Assembly: GCA_016784195.1 (NCBI GenBank)
Contig: JADHVE010000063.1
Location: 1-6,514 of the forward strand
From: Candidatus Woesearchaeota archaeon
Lineage (GTDB): Archaea; Nanobdellota; Nanobdellia; Woesearchaeales; GW2011-AR4
Direction of reading: 5' to 3'
DNA length: 6,514 bases
Shown here: piece by piece, positions 1-5,272 of the stretch
Numbering within the stretch: the stretch's first letter is position 1
Layout: each line of letters opens with the position of its first letter
Notes under the pieces: model-generated
Seen by the model: only the letters and a program-made list of their open reading frames with translations
Databases searched by the model: none
What the model was told of the DNA's origin: nothing
Program-made: the position numbers and the translations under genes

Positions 1-1
1 G

Positions 2-439
2 CTGCCTTTCTGGATTAAAAAAGCTGAGTCAATTGAAAAGATTCCAAATAATTCCACTGTCTTATTTGACGAGGGAGCTGTTTTGTTCTCTTCAAGGGAT
101 TCCATGAAAAGCACGAATAAGGAACTTAGCAGGATAATGGCCATTGCAAGGCATAAGAATTTATCGCTTATCTTAATAACGCAGAATTCAGCAATGATAG
201 ACCTTAATGTCTTAAGATTAGCGGATTTGTTATTGCTGAAAGAGCCGTCTTTGCTGCAGTCAAAATTTGAAAGAAAAGCTTTGAAGGAAATTTATGATGC
301 TGTTTCTCCAAAATTCAAGGAAGTGGGCAATAGAAAGGAGCATTTTTATGTATGGGACGATGATTTTCAGGGGATGTTGAAATACGGCTTGCCGGGATTT
401 TGGAATGATAAGATTAGCAAGTCATTCAGAAATTTTTAA
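2..439 (+). CDS. C-terminal part of a HerA/FtsK/Zot-like P-loop ATPase (5' end outside window)
   Basis: The frame is open from base 2 to the TAA at 437-439, giving 145 residues; an internal ATG at base 83 is not the likely start because the frame and the ATPase motifs continue upstream of it. A Walker B strand (TVLFDE, fragment residues 19-24) is followed about 25 residues later by an alpha-helix with IARHKN and then a beta-strand ending in LILITQN (56-62). An acidic DE followed by a strand ending in TQ is the pattern of the HerA/FtsK/VirD4 and zonula-occludens-toxin-like ATPases, which pump or move DNA or act in secretion. The following LADLLLLKEPS stretch looks like the last core strand. 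Walker A lies outside the window, so the subfamily and substrate cannot be set. The C-terminus is a short basic and aromatic tail. The next gene, pcm, starts 56 bases downstream with its own promoter-like sequence, so co-transcription is uncertain. Confidence 0.6.
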   Translation: MPFWIKKAESIEKIPNNSTVLFDEGAVLFSSRDSMKSTNKELSRIMAIARHKNLSLILITQNSAMIDLNVLRLADLLLLKEPSLLQSKFERKALKEIYDAVSPKFKEVGNRKEHFYVWDDDFQGMLKYGLPGFWNDKISKSFRNF

Positions 440-458
440 TAAAATAAGCCCGCTTTTC

Positions 459-481
459 TTTTAAAAAAATCATTATAAAAA
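459..481 (+). promoter_or_regulatory. Candidate TATA region for pcm
   Basis: Two overlapping AT-only boxes lie here: TTTTAAAAAAAT at 459-470 and ATTATAAAAA at 472-481. The first is centred about 31 bases before the ATG at 496, the same distance seen before nadC and pfkB in this window. The second is centred about 20-23 bases before the two tandem ATGs, which is slightly close. Either would give an mRNA with almost no leader. The surrounding sequence is very AT-rich, so the exact box is uncertain. Confidence 0.4.
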
Positions 482-495
482 ATTCCATTAAAGTT

Positions 496-1152
496 ATGAT
501 GAAAACCAAAAGCTCAAAAAAAAGATTAATAGATTACTGGCAATCCTCAAGAATCATTAAAGACAAAAAAGTAATTGAAGCTTTTAAAGCCATACCAAGG
601 GAAAAATTCATTCCACAAGAGCAGGTTAAAGAAGCTTATGGCGACTATCCTTTATCTATTGGCAAAGGCCAGACTAGTTCTCAGCCCACAACTGTTATGC
701 TCATGACAGAAGCTCTGGAATTAAAAGAAGGGGATAAAGTTTTAGAAATAGGGGCAGGCTCTGGCTACCAGGCAGCAATAATTGCAAAAATAGTTGGAAG
801 TAAAGGAAAAGTAATAACAACAGAAATAATACCAGAATTAGCAGAATTTGCTCAAAAAAAGATTAAAAAATTAAAAATAAAAAATGTAAAAATAGTAAAT
901 TACGATGGCTCTCAAGGATATAAAAAACAAAGCCCTTATGACAAGATAATAGTTACCGCCGCATGCCCTAAAGTCCCTCCGCCATTGCTGGAGCAGTTAA
1001 AAGGCAACGGGATTTTAGTTGCTCCTGTTGGACCTGTTTTTCTAGGCCAGAGCATGTTAAGAATCAGAAAAATAAGAAATGAATTTGAAGAAGAAAATTT
1101 AGGCAGTTTTGCCTTTGTGCCGCTTAAAGGAAAATATGGTTATGCTCCCTGA
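496..1152 (+). CDS. pcm: Protein-L-isoaspartate O-methyltransferase
   Basis: This cytosolic repair enzyme uses S-adenosylmethionine to methylate isoaspartyl residues in damaged proteins, letting them revert to aspartate. The 218 residues match the family's usual length. The family-specific block GKGQTSSQPTTV (57-68) followed by MTEAL is the PCMT substrate signature. The SAM-binding motif I is VLEIGAGSGYQAA (82-94), the acidic end of strand 2 is TTEI (108-111), and the later strand YDKIIVTAACPKVPPPLLEQL (start 148) with GILVAPVG (172-179) is characteristic. The C-terminal FVPLKGKYG (207-215) is also typical. Two ATG codons stand in tandem at 496 and 499; either could be used, and no Shine-Dalgarno sequence precedes them, consistent with a nearly leaderless message. 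The gene converges on the pfkB-family kinase with only 14 bases between the stop codons. Very AAA- and ATA-rich codon use, like nadC. Confidence 0.93.
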   Translation: MMKTKSSKKRLIDYWQSSRIIKDKKVIEAFKAIPREKFIPQEQVKEAYGDYPLSIGKGQTSSQPTTVMLMTEALELKEGDKVLEIGAGSGYQAAIIAKIVGSKGKVITTEIIPELAEFAQKKIKKLKIKNVKIVNYDGSQGYKKQSPYDKIIVTAACPKVPPPLLEQLKGNGILVAPVGPVFLGQSMLRIRKIRNEFEEENLGSFAFVPLKGKYGYAP

Positions 1153-1166
1153 TATACTGCTCTTTT

Positions 1167-2153
1167 TCACCTTACCTTCTTTTTAATTACCTTAATCGGC
1201 CTTTTCTTCATTATTTTTAAAGCTTCCCCATACTTCAATAATTTTTCCTTAGCGCCATGATAGCTTATTACAGACTCAGCATTAGTTATGCCCAATTTCA
1301 TTGCAAACTCAACATCCTTCTTTTTTATAATCCCAGATAAAAACGAAGAAGCAAAAGCATCCCCTGCTCCGGTTGTTTCAACAATCTTGATTTTATTCGG
1401 GATCCCTTGGTAGATAGATTTTCCATCAAACGCAGCTGCCCCTCTTTTTCCTTTGGTTATAACAACCATATTGGGGCCTAAGCTCCTCAGCTCTTTTAGC
1501 ATACCATTAACAGTTCCAGAGCCTACTAATAAGCAAGCCTCTTCTTCATTTAACACCAAGATTTCAACATTGCCTAAAAGTTTTTTTAAATAACCCTTGC
1601 CATTCTCAACCAGATAAGAGCTTGCATTAAAAGCTACTTTGATGTTTTTCTTTTTAGCATAAGCACTTAATTCTTCCAGCATCTTAAAAGACTCATTCAT
1701 CATAGAAGAGAAATAAAACCATTTTGTCTTTAATTTTTTAAGCTGTATTTCGCTAAACTTAAATTTATCATTCAGTCCCTTAAAAGCCAGTATTGTCCTG
1801 TCATGCTCTAAAGAATCCAAAATCAAGGAATATCCGGAGCATCCTTTTCCTCTGCTGGCAATTAAATCAATTTTCTCTTTTTTCAGATAGTTTATGATAA
1901 AATTAGCATTTTCATCATCGCCTAGCTTGCCGAGATACGCTACTTTATGTCCCAGCCTGGACAAAGCAACAGCTGTATTTGTGCCTCCGCCTCCGGTTGT
2001 AAAATTCAGCTCTTCTACCAATATCTTGGCTCCAGTAGGATAAGCCAGCAAATCAGTCTCGCCTTCAGGCTTAAAAATCTTTATCAATTCAGAAAACTTG
2101 GTCTTTGCAAAAACATCCACAGTATTGCTTCCAACAGTGATTACATCATACAT
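1167..2153 (-). CDS. PfkB/ribokinase-family sugar or nucleoside kinase
   Basis: A 328-residue cytosolic kinase that transfers a phosphate from ATP (or possibly ADP) to a hydroxymethyl group of a sugar or nucleoside. The N-terminal strand DVITVGSNTVDVF (3-15) is the usual family opening. The substrate-side glycine motif GGGGTNTAVALSRLG (54-68) matches PfkB signature 1. NEEE (202-205) is the family's magnesium/phosphate motif and ITKGKRG (232-238) the nucleotide-side strand. TTGAGDAFASSFLSG (260-274) is PfkB signature 2, with Asp265 as the expected catalytic base and GAG forming the anion hole. The protein ends in a basic tail (KKRPIKVIKKKVR). The substrate cannot be read from the sequence: ribokinase, nucleoside kinase and fructokinase-like roles all remain possible. 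The ATG at 2153 sits about 31 bases from a good TATA box and has no Shine-Dalgarno, so the message is probably nearly leaderless. It stands alone, converging on pcm. Confidence 0.87.
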   Translation of the reverse strand: MYDVITVGSNTVDVFAKTKFSELIKIFKPEGETDLLAYPTGAKILVEELNFTTGGGGTNTAVALSRLGHKVAYLGKLGDDENANFIINYLKKEKIDLIASRGKGCSGYSLILDSLEHDRTILAFKGLNDKFKFSEIQLKKLKTKWFYFSSMMNESFKMLEELSAYAKKKNIKVAFNASSYLVENGKGYLKKLLGNVEILVLNEEEACLLVGSGTVNGMLKELRSLGPNMVVITKGKRGAAAFDGKSIYQGIPNKIKIVETTGAGDAFASSFLSGIIKKKDVEFAMKLGITNAESVISYHGAKEKLLKYGEALKIMKKRPIKVIKKKVR

Positions 2154-2178
2154 CTTAACCTAGAAATTTATTTAAGCC

Positions 2179-2190
2179 TTTATATATTTT
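2179..2190 (-). promoter_or_regulatory. TATA box of the PfkB-family kinase
   Basis: On the minus strand the sequence reads AAAATATATAAA, a strong archaeal TATA-like box centred about 31 bases before the ATG at 2153. Transcription would start about 5 bases before the start codon, explaining the lack of a Shine-Dalgarno sequence. A second AT-rich run nearer the gene (around 2165-2175) is too close to serve for this ATG. Confidence 0.6.
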
Positions 2191-2191
2191 G

Positions 2192-2212
2192 TCAAAAACC
2201 TCCTGTTTTTGA
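2192..2212. repeat. 8-bp hairpin upstream of the kinase promoter
   Basis: TCAAAAAC (2192-2199) and GTTTTTGA (2205-2212) form a perfect 8-bp inverted repeat around the 5-base loop CTCCT. On the minus strand the loop side reads AGGAGG, a perfect Shine-Dalgarno core, but no credible reading frame follows it. The hairpin ends immediately beside the kinase TATA box, so it could be an operator-like palindrome or part of a short RNA; nothing visible decides this. Confidence 0.45.
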
Positions 2213-2253
2213 GCACAACAAATCACAACCACATTTTGTAGCCCTACCAAGCC

Positions 2254-2270
2254 ACTAATCAGAGATTAGT
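2254..2270. repeat. 7-bp perfect hairpin with 3-base loop
   Basis: ACTAATC (2254-2260) and GATTAGT (2264-2270) are exact inverted copies around the loop AGA. It lies about 20 bases past the poly-T tract that follows the membrane-protein gene, in the spacer before the kinase promoter. The short 3-base loop resembles the hairpins of the two larger structured regions in this window. Confidence 0.5.
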
Positions 2271-2287
2271 AGAACTATTGTTGTTTC

Positions 2288-2310
2288 AAAAAAAGAAAAA
2301 AGAAAAAAAT
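2288..2310 (-). terminator. Poly-T terminator after the membrane-protein gene
   Basis: Directly after the TAA of the small membrane-protein gene the minus strand runs through three T tracts of six or seven bases separated by single C residues. Archaeal intrinsic termination relies on such T-rich stretches without needing a stem-loop. The position, touching the stop codon, makes it the likely end of that single-gene transcript. Confidence 0.7.
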
Positions 2311-2664
2311 TTATGGTGTCTGTGCCAGTAGCCAGATTTCTTTCAGTGCTACTACGACAATTGAGGGTATAACAAAAGCAAGTATGCCTTGGAATATGCC
2401 CTGCAGGTAACTACCAATATACATTACTCCACTCAAAGTTGTTCCTGCTCCTGCATAACTCAACAATACCAAAACTACACCTACAACCAAAAATTCTTTT
2501 GTCTCCTTGCCTGCTACATTCAAAAAGCCGACTATCAGCCCAAGTACAATCAACAGAGAAACCAACCAAGGCGTTGCATCAACTAATGCAGGTAAAGACA
2601 AGCCCAAAATCACTGCAATTATTATCCCTATTATAAAAGAATACTGTCCTATTTTCTTTTCCAC
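2311..2664 (-). CDS. Small four-helix integral membrane protein, unknown function
   Basis: A 117-residue hydrophobic protein with four predicted membrane segments: about 8-28 (starting at SFIIGIIIAVIL), 33-50 (WLVSLLIVLGLIVGF), 57-73 (EFLVVGVVLVLLSY) and roughly 85-110 (up to VVVALKEIW). The short loop AGKETKE (51-57) carries the main charges. There is no cleavable signal peptide and no catalytic motif. It resembles the many small uncharacterised membrane proteins of DPANN archaea; I do not know a function. The start is a GTG at 2664, chosen because a strong Shine-Dalgarno stands just before it; the ATG two bases upstream is in another frame and stops after five codons. It is the only gene here with a clear SD leader and a clear terminator touching its stop, so it looks like an independently and perhaps strongly expressed gene. 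Confidence 0.8.
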   Translation of the reverse strand: MEKKIGQYSFIIGIIIAVILGLSLPALVDATPWLVSLLIVLGLIVGFLNVAGKETKEFLVVGVVLVLLSYAGAGTTLSGVMYIGSYLQGIFQGILAFVIPSIVVVALKEIWLLAQTP

Positions 2665-2667
2665 ATA

Positions 2668-2676
2668 ATCACCTCT
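2668..2676 (-). promoter_or_regulatory. Shine-Dalgarno sequence fixing the GTG start
   Basis: The minus strand reads AGAGGTGAT, an excellent match to the complement of the archaeal 16S rRNA 3' end (AUCACCUCC). It ends 3 bases before the GTG at 2664 and its GGTG core lies about 6 bases from it. This decides the non-ATG start and sets this gene apart from its leaderless neighbours. Confidence 0.75.
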
Positions 2677-2710
2677 TTAAGTTTATATAGTTAAACTTTG
2701 TGAACGATAG

Positions 2711-2720
2711 TATTTAAATA
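2711..2720 (-). promoter_or_regulatory. Likely TATA box of the membrane-protein gene
   Basis: TATTTAAATA is centred about 51 bases before the GTG. Initiation some 26 bases downstream would give a leader of about 25 bases, just long enough to carry the Shine-Dalgarno at 2668-2676. A second box (minus strand CTATATAAA, about 2682-2690) is closer, but it would start transcription inside the coding region and exclude the SD, so it is less likely. Confidence 0.5.
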
Positions 2721-2829
2721 TTGTGTTTTTTAAGGTTTTAATATTTTATCTCTAAAATAGTCCACATATTTTTTTCAATTATTATCAAGCCACCATTACA
2801 ATAAATAAAAATAATCTTTTTGAAAAGGT

Positions 2830-2975
2830 ATAATTTCCTGCGGAAATTATGCATGTCATGGCAAATTTCACCAGACATTAAATTTACGAAGTCCCAGAGG
2901 GACACCAAAAATACGAAGCATTTTTCAGTGGAAATTTTTGGAGTTCAGGGGTAAAAATTGCGTGGAGCATTTTTT
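2830..2975. repeat. Structured multi-hairpin block (region A), related to the nadA-nadC element
   Basis: Four inverted repeats lie in series. ATAATTTCC/GGAAATTAT (2830-2838 and 2842-2850, loop TGC) is a perfect 9-bp stem. GTC-A-TGG/CCA-GAC (2855-2861 and 2871-2876) is an imperfect stem. GTCCC/GGGAC (2891-2895 and 2899-2903, loop AGA) is perfect. AAAAAT and ATTTTT (2907-2912 and 2920-2925) flank a C-GAA-G tip. A fifth, AAAAAT-T-GC with GC-ATTTTT (2953-2961 and 2967-2974), leads into a T run. The core 2884-2925 shares its order of modules with the element at 5116-5301: TTACGAAGTC, a hairpin, the 13-mer GGACACCAAAAAT, then a GCATTTTT hairpin arm. No 14-base terminal repeat of that element was found here, so this is either a decayed copy or another family member. 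Confidence 0.6.
2891..2903. repeat. GTCCC-AGA-GGGAC hairpin in region A
   Basis: A perfect 5-bp GC-rich stem with a 3-base loop, in the slot filled in the nadA-nadC element by a longer 8-bp stem (TGGAAATC/GATTTCCA). Both are bounded by GTC on one side and GAC on the other, so the pairing is kept while the sequence differs. This looks like compensated change in a structure that matters. Confidence 0.55.
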
Positions 2976-3062
2976 TATTTTATATTATTTTTTAAATTGG
3001 ATTTTAATTATTGATTATTTTTTAATGGAATTTTTTTATTGGCTAAAGTGTGAAATATTAAT

Positions 3063-4109
3063 TTAATAGCTTATCTTATCCAGTATATCATGGGCATTTC
3101 TTACATTCAAATGCTTATCGAGTTTACCGGCATCGCCTAACTTTAAAGCGAGCATTGTCTTAAGATACTCAAGCTCTTTGTTTGATACTCTGGCAAATTT
3201 ATCAGCTTCTACCAGCCCATAAGGATAGCCTAAAAAGATAGGGTCATTAGAGTTCTCTTTTAATAAGCTTAAAGCCTCCCCTATGCCGGATTTCTGTTCT
3301 TTATAAATTTCAAACCTGAATATATGTCTGGATCTTTCATGAAACCTGACAAAAAACATCTCTGCCTTGTGCTCCAAACTCTCAATCTCAGCAACAGGAT
3401 GATAATACCACTCAGCTTCAGGACAGATGGTATTGAGAACTGTAATCAAAGATACTCCATTATCAGTCATTAAAGTGCAGCTCTTGCTTAAAGCAGTGAC
3501 TAAAATATTTTTTTCCAGGCCTTTTTTGAACAATTCCTCCAGATATTTGTTTTCATTTGTGATAGTGCTTTGTAAAGAGCCATCCAAAACAAGCATATCT
3601 CCAATTTCCATTCCTTCAGCAACCCTGGAAGCAATTTTTAATTCAGAGAACCTTCTCACAACGCCTGCAATTCTGGAAATATTAATCCTGCTCTGGCCAC
3701 TCCTTAAGCTGGAATCGAACGAATCAAAGGCCAAATCCTCTTCTGAAGGCAGCACCTCTTTATTCTCAGAAAACAGTTTAGTTTTATAACAAATTTCACC
3801 ATCTTTATTATCAGCATAAATCAAAGCATAAAACTCTTCCTTCTTTGATGTTACCTTCCTATTGTTTTGGTGCACAGAATAATAAACCCTCATAAAATTG
3901 AGAGAAAAATCAGCAGCCTTTAGAACTTCCAGATTTCCGCCGTCAATAAAAGCAATTTTCGCATTATTTGTTGTTTTTTTAATTGGGTGAAAATTGTCTT
4001 TTGATATTTTGTATGGCTTATATTTAGAATCAGAAAACTTTGGAATTTCTTCTTCAAAAACAATATCATTGCTTATCTTTTTCCTTAGTTCTTCTATTAA
4101 ATCATCCAT
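3063..4109 (-). CDS. nurA: NurA-domain 5'-3' nuclease
   Basis: NurA nucleases act with the hexameric HerA helicase to resect DNA ends during archaeal double-strand-break repair; they are manganese-dependent and cytosolic. The 348-residue protein has a first acidic motif IAFIDGGN (52-59, Asp56) and a second at MLVLDGSL (172-179, Asp176), the two metal-binding Asp sites expected in the NurA fold. It also has a SRIAGVVRRFSE helix (145-156), the family-typical LGYPYGLVEADKFARVSNKE block (293-312) and the C-terminal NAHDILD (338-344). These motifs in this order support the family strongly, and the length is usual. The ATG at 4109 lies 27 bases from a TATA box, implying a leaderless message. No HerA gene touches it; the ATPase fragment at the left end belongs to the same broad superfamily but looks Zot/FtsK-like and is 2.6 kb away. 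nurA is divergent from nadA, with 90 bases between them. Confidence 0.82.
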   Translation of the reverse strand: MDDLIEELRKKISNDIVFEEEIPKFSDSKYKPYKISKDNFHPIKKTTNNAKIAFIDGGNLEVLKAADFSLNFMRVYYSVHQNNRKVTSKKEEFYALIYADNKDGEICYKTKLFSENKEVLPSEEDLAFDSFDSSLRSGQSRINISRIAGVVRRFSELKIASRVAEGMEIGDMLVLDGSLQSTITNENKYLEELFKKGLEKNILVTALSKSCTLMTDNGVSLITVLNTICPEAEWYYHPVAEIESLEHKAEMFFVRFHERSRHIFRFEIYKEQKSGIGEALSLLKENSNDPIFLGYPYGLVEADKFARVSNKELEYLKTMLALKLGDAGKLDKHLNVRNAHDILDKISY

Positions 4110-4131
4110 ATTTAAAGGTAATTAAACTGCA

Positions 4132-4140
4132 TTTTTATAA
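4132..4140 (-). promoter_or_regulatory. TATA box of nurA
   Basis: The minus strand reads TTATAAAAA, centred about 27 bases before the ATG at 4109. Transcription should begin at or within a base or two of the start codon. It shares the 90-base divergent spacer with the nadA promoter, the two boxes being about 38 bases apart centre to centre. Confidence 0.6.
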
Positions 4141-4169
4141 CTTCTGATTGCCCTTGAAAAAAACAAATC

Positions 4170-4178
4170 TTTTTAAAT
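4170..4178 (+). promoter_or_regulatory. TATA box of nadA
   Basis: TTTTTAAAT is centred about 26 bases before the ATG at 4200, and the A-rich stretch just upstream (from about 4157) fits a purine-rich BRE. Initiation would fall on the start codon itself, giving a leaderless mRNA; no Shine-Dalgarno is present. Confidence 0.6.
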
Positions 4179-4199
4179 CATACTAAGTTCACAAAACTT

Positions 4200-5111
4200 A
4201 TGATTACAAAAGAACAAAAAGAATTGATTGAAAGAATAAACAGGTTAAAGAAGGGAAAAAACGCAGTCATTCTGGTCCACAATTACCAAAGGCCGGAGAT
4301 TTACGAGATAGCTGATTTTATGGGGGATTCATTAGAGTTAGCCAGAAAAGCTATGGAGACTGATGCAAAAATAATTGTTTTGTGTGGTGTTGATTTTATG
4401 GCTGAATCAGCTAAAATCCTGAATCCTGAAAAAAAGGTCTTGCATCCTTCAAAACTTTCAGTATGCCCAATGGCGCAGATGGTCACTAAAGAGCAGGTTT
4501 TGGAGCTAAAGAAGAAATATCCAAAAGCAGCTGTTGTTACATATGGAAATTCAACTGCAGAGGTTAAGTCTGTCTCAGATATAATCTGCACTTCTGCAAA
4601 TGCAGTGAAGGTTGTCAATTCTCTGGAAGAGGAAGAGGTTGTTTTCACAATAGACCACAATTTAGCAGCTTATGTCCAGACTAAAACAGGCAAAAGAATA
4701 ATTCCTATTGAAGGTTACTGCTATGTACACGATAAGATTAAAGCAGAGGCAGTAAAGAAAGCAAAAAAAAATCATCCTGGTGCTAAAGTTATGGTGCATC
4801 CTGAATGTAAGATGGATGTTATAGAGCTTGCAGATGCAGTATGCTCAACAAGCCAGATGATTAAGTATGCAAAATCAAGTAATGCAAAAGAGTTCATTGC
4901 TGTAACTGAATGCGGAATGGTAAATGCATTAAAAAAAGAAATGCCTGACAAAAACTTTTATTCCGGAGGCGGAACCTGCATCCAGATGAAAAAGATTACC
5001 TTGGAAAAAGTTTATGATTGCTTGCTGAATGAAAAAAATTCTGTTGAGCTAGACAAAGAGATTATGGACAAGGCAAGAATGGCTTTGAAGAGAATGATTG
5101 ATGTTTCTTAG
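4200..5111 (+). CDS. nadA: Quinolinate synthase
   Basis: This [4Fe-4S] enzyme condenses iminoaspartate with dihydroxyacetone phosphate to make quinolinate, the second step of de novo NAD synthesis. The 303 residues are the compact archaeal/Thermotoga-type length. Motifs run in order: HNYQ (27-30), GDSLELA (42-48), SVCPMAQM (87-94), YGNSTAEVKS (115-124), TSANA (131-135), DHNLAAYV (152-159), GYCYVH (172-177), HPEC (200-203), GGGTCIQMKKITLEKV (256-271). Cys89, Cys174 and Cys260 are spaced 85 and 86 residues apart, as expected for the three cluster ligands in this family. Pairing with nadC and nadX downstream places it in the aspartate pathway. The TAG stop lies inside one copy of an 8-base direct repeat flanking the element in the following spacer; the coding sequence is intact. 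The enzyme's oxygen-sensitive cluster suits an anaerobic or low-oxygen host, but that is inference. Confidence 0.95.
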   Translation: MITKEQKELIERINRLKKGKNAVILVHNYQRPEIYEIADFMGDSLELARKAMETDAKIIVLCGVDFMAESAKILNPEKKVLHPSKLSVCPMAQMVTKEQVLELKKKYPKAAVVTYGNSTAEVKSVSDIICTSANAVKVVNSLEEEEVVFTIDHNLAAYVQTKTGKRIIPIEGYCYVHDKIKAEAVKKAKKNHPGAKVMVHPECKMDVIELADAVCSTSQMIKYAKSSNAKEFIAVTECGMVNALKKEMPDKNFYSGGGTCIQMKKITLEKVYDCLLNEKNSVELDKEIMDKARMALKRMIDVS

Positions 5112-5115
5112 TTCT
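5108..5115. repeat. Left direct repeat TTAGTTCT (possible target-site duplication)
   Basis: TTAGTTCT recurs exactly at 5302-5309; with two more bases the match is 9 of 10 (TTAGTTCTTC and TTAGTTCTAC). This copy contains the TAG stop of nadA. Placement just outside both terminal inverted repeats fits a target-site duplication. Confidence 0.5.
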
Positions 5116-5121
5116 TCGGCA

Positions 5122-5135
5122 TTGTTGAAAATCTC
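5122..5135 (+). repeat. Left 14-base terminal inverted repeat
   Basis: TTGTTGAAAATCTC is the exact reverse complement of 5284-5297. Pairing can continue inward through CC (5137-5138) with GG (5282-5283) if the G at 5136 is bulged. Confidence 0.75.
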
Positions 5136-5166
5136 GCCAATTTGGCCAGTGAGTGCCATTCGCACG

Positions 5167-5187
5167 CAAAAATGCGAAGCATTTTTG
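5167..5187. repeat. 9-bp hairpin with GAA loop in region B
   Basis: CAAAAATGC (5167-5175) and GCATTTTTG (5179-5187) pair perfectly around GAA. The equivalent hairpin of region A keeps the loop and A/T stem but has one mismatch. The A-rich and T-rich arms could also act as a terminator-like signal for nadA, with T residues at 5182-5186. Confidence 0.65.
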
Positions 5188-5189
5188 GT

Positions 5190-5216
5190 GTCCTGGAAAT
5201 CTATGATTTCCATGAC
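5190..5216. repeat. 8-bp hairpin extended by GTC/GAC in region B
   Basis: TGGAAATC (5194-5201) and GATTTCCA (5205-5212) pair perfectly around TAT; after a one-base mismatch on each side, GTC (5190-5192) pairs with GAC (5214-5216). It occupies the same place, relative to the 13-mer and the CGAAG box, as the shorter GTCCC/GGGAC stem of region A. Confidence 0.65.
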
Positions 5217-5237
5217 TTCGTAAGACTGCAAGCATTA

Positions 5238-5272
5238 GCACGATTCAAGCCCGAAGGGCTATTGCTTCGTGC
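5238..5272. repeat. Composite long hairpin in region B
   Basis: GCACGA (5238-5243) pairs with TCGTGC (5267-5272), CA (5246-5247) can pair with TG (5263-5264), and the tip is AGCCC/GGGCT (5248-5252 and 5256-5260) with a GAA loop, the same loop as the hairpin at 5167-5187. The right arm TTCGT (5266-5270) can alternatively pair with ACGAA (5276-5280). Confidence 0.55.

Larger units (their letters stand above)
2665..3062. other. 398-base non-coding gap between nurA and the membrane-protein gene
   Basis: No credible coding frame is visible on either strand. The right edge near nurA (about 2976-3062) is plain AT-rich sequence with T runs on the + strand. The left edge (2665-2760) holds the membrane-protein promoter and leader. 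The middle (2830-2975) is a block of stacked hairpins described separately, with a less AT-rich core. No tRNA, CRISPR unit or snoRNA-like box pair was found. Confidence 0.75.

Noticed and set aside
1153..1166. Bidirectional terminator between pcm and the kinase
   Set aside because: The gap is 14 bases with only one CTCTTTTTC run on the + strand and no stem; too little to annotate with confidence.
2199..2204. Perfect AGGAGG on the minus strand upstream of the kinase
   Set aside because: It lies in a hairpin loop before the TATA box, is too far from the ATG at 2153, and the only frame behind it (from a TTG) stops after seven codons.
1947..2258. Open frame of about 100 codons on the + strand over the kinase 5' end
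   Set aside because: It is antisense to conserved PfkB motifs, has Cys/Ser-rich random composition and no promoter.
2389..2636. Two overlapping + strand frames opposite the membrane protein
   Set aside because: Both mirror the hydrophobic coding sequence on the other strand; the minus-strand gene has an SD, a terminator and four sensible membrane helices.
2830..2975. CRISPR-like or tandem repeat array
   Set aside because: The hairpins differ from each other, spacing is irregular and there is no repeated unit with unique spacers.
2665..3062. C/D box guide RNA in the gap
   Set aside because: No RTGATGA and CTGA box pair at suitable spacing was seen on either strand.
5049..5231. 60-codon minus-strand frame running from the nadA end into the spacer
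   Set aside because: It overlaps the conserved nadA C-terminus and crosses the inverted repeats; no start signal and no recognisable protein features.
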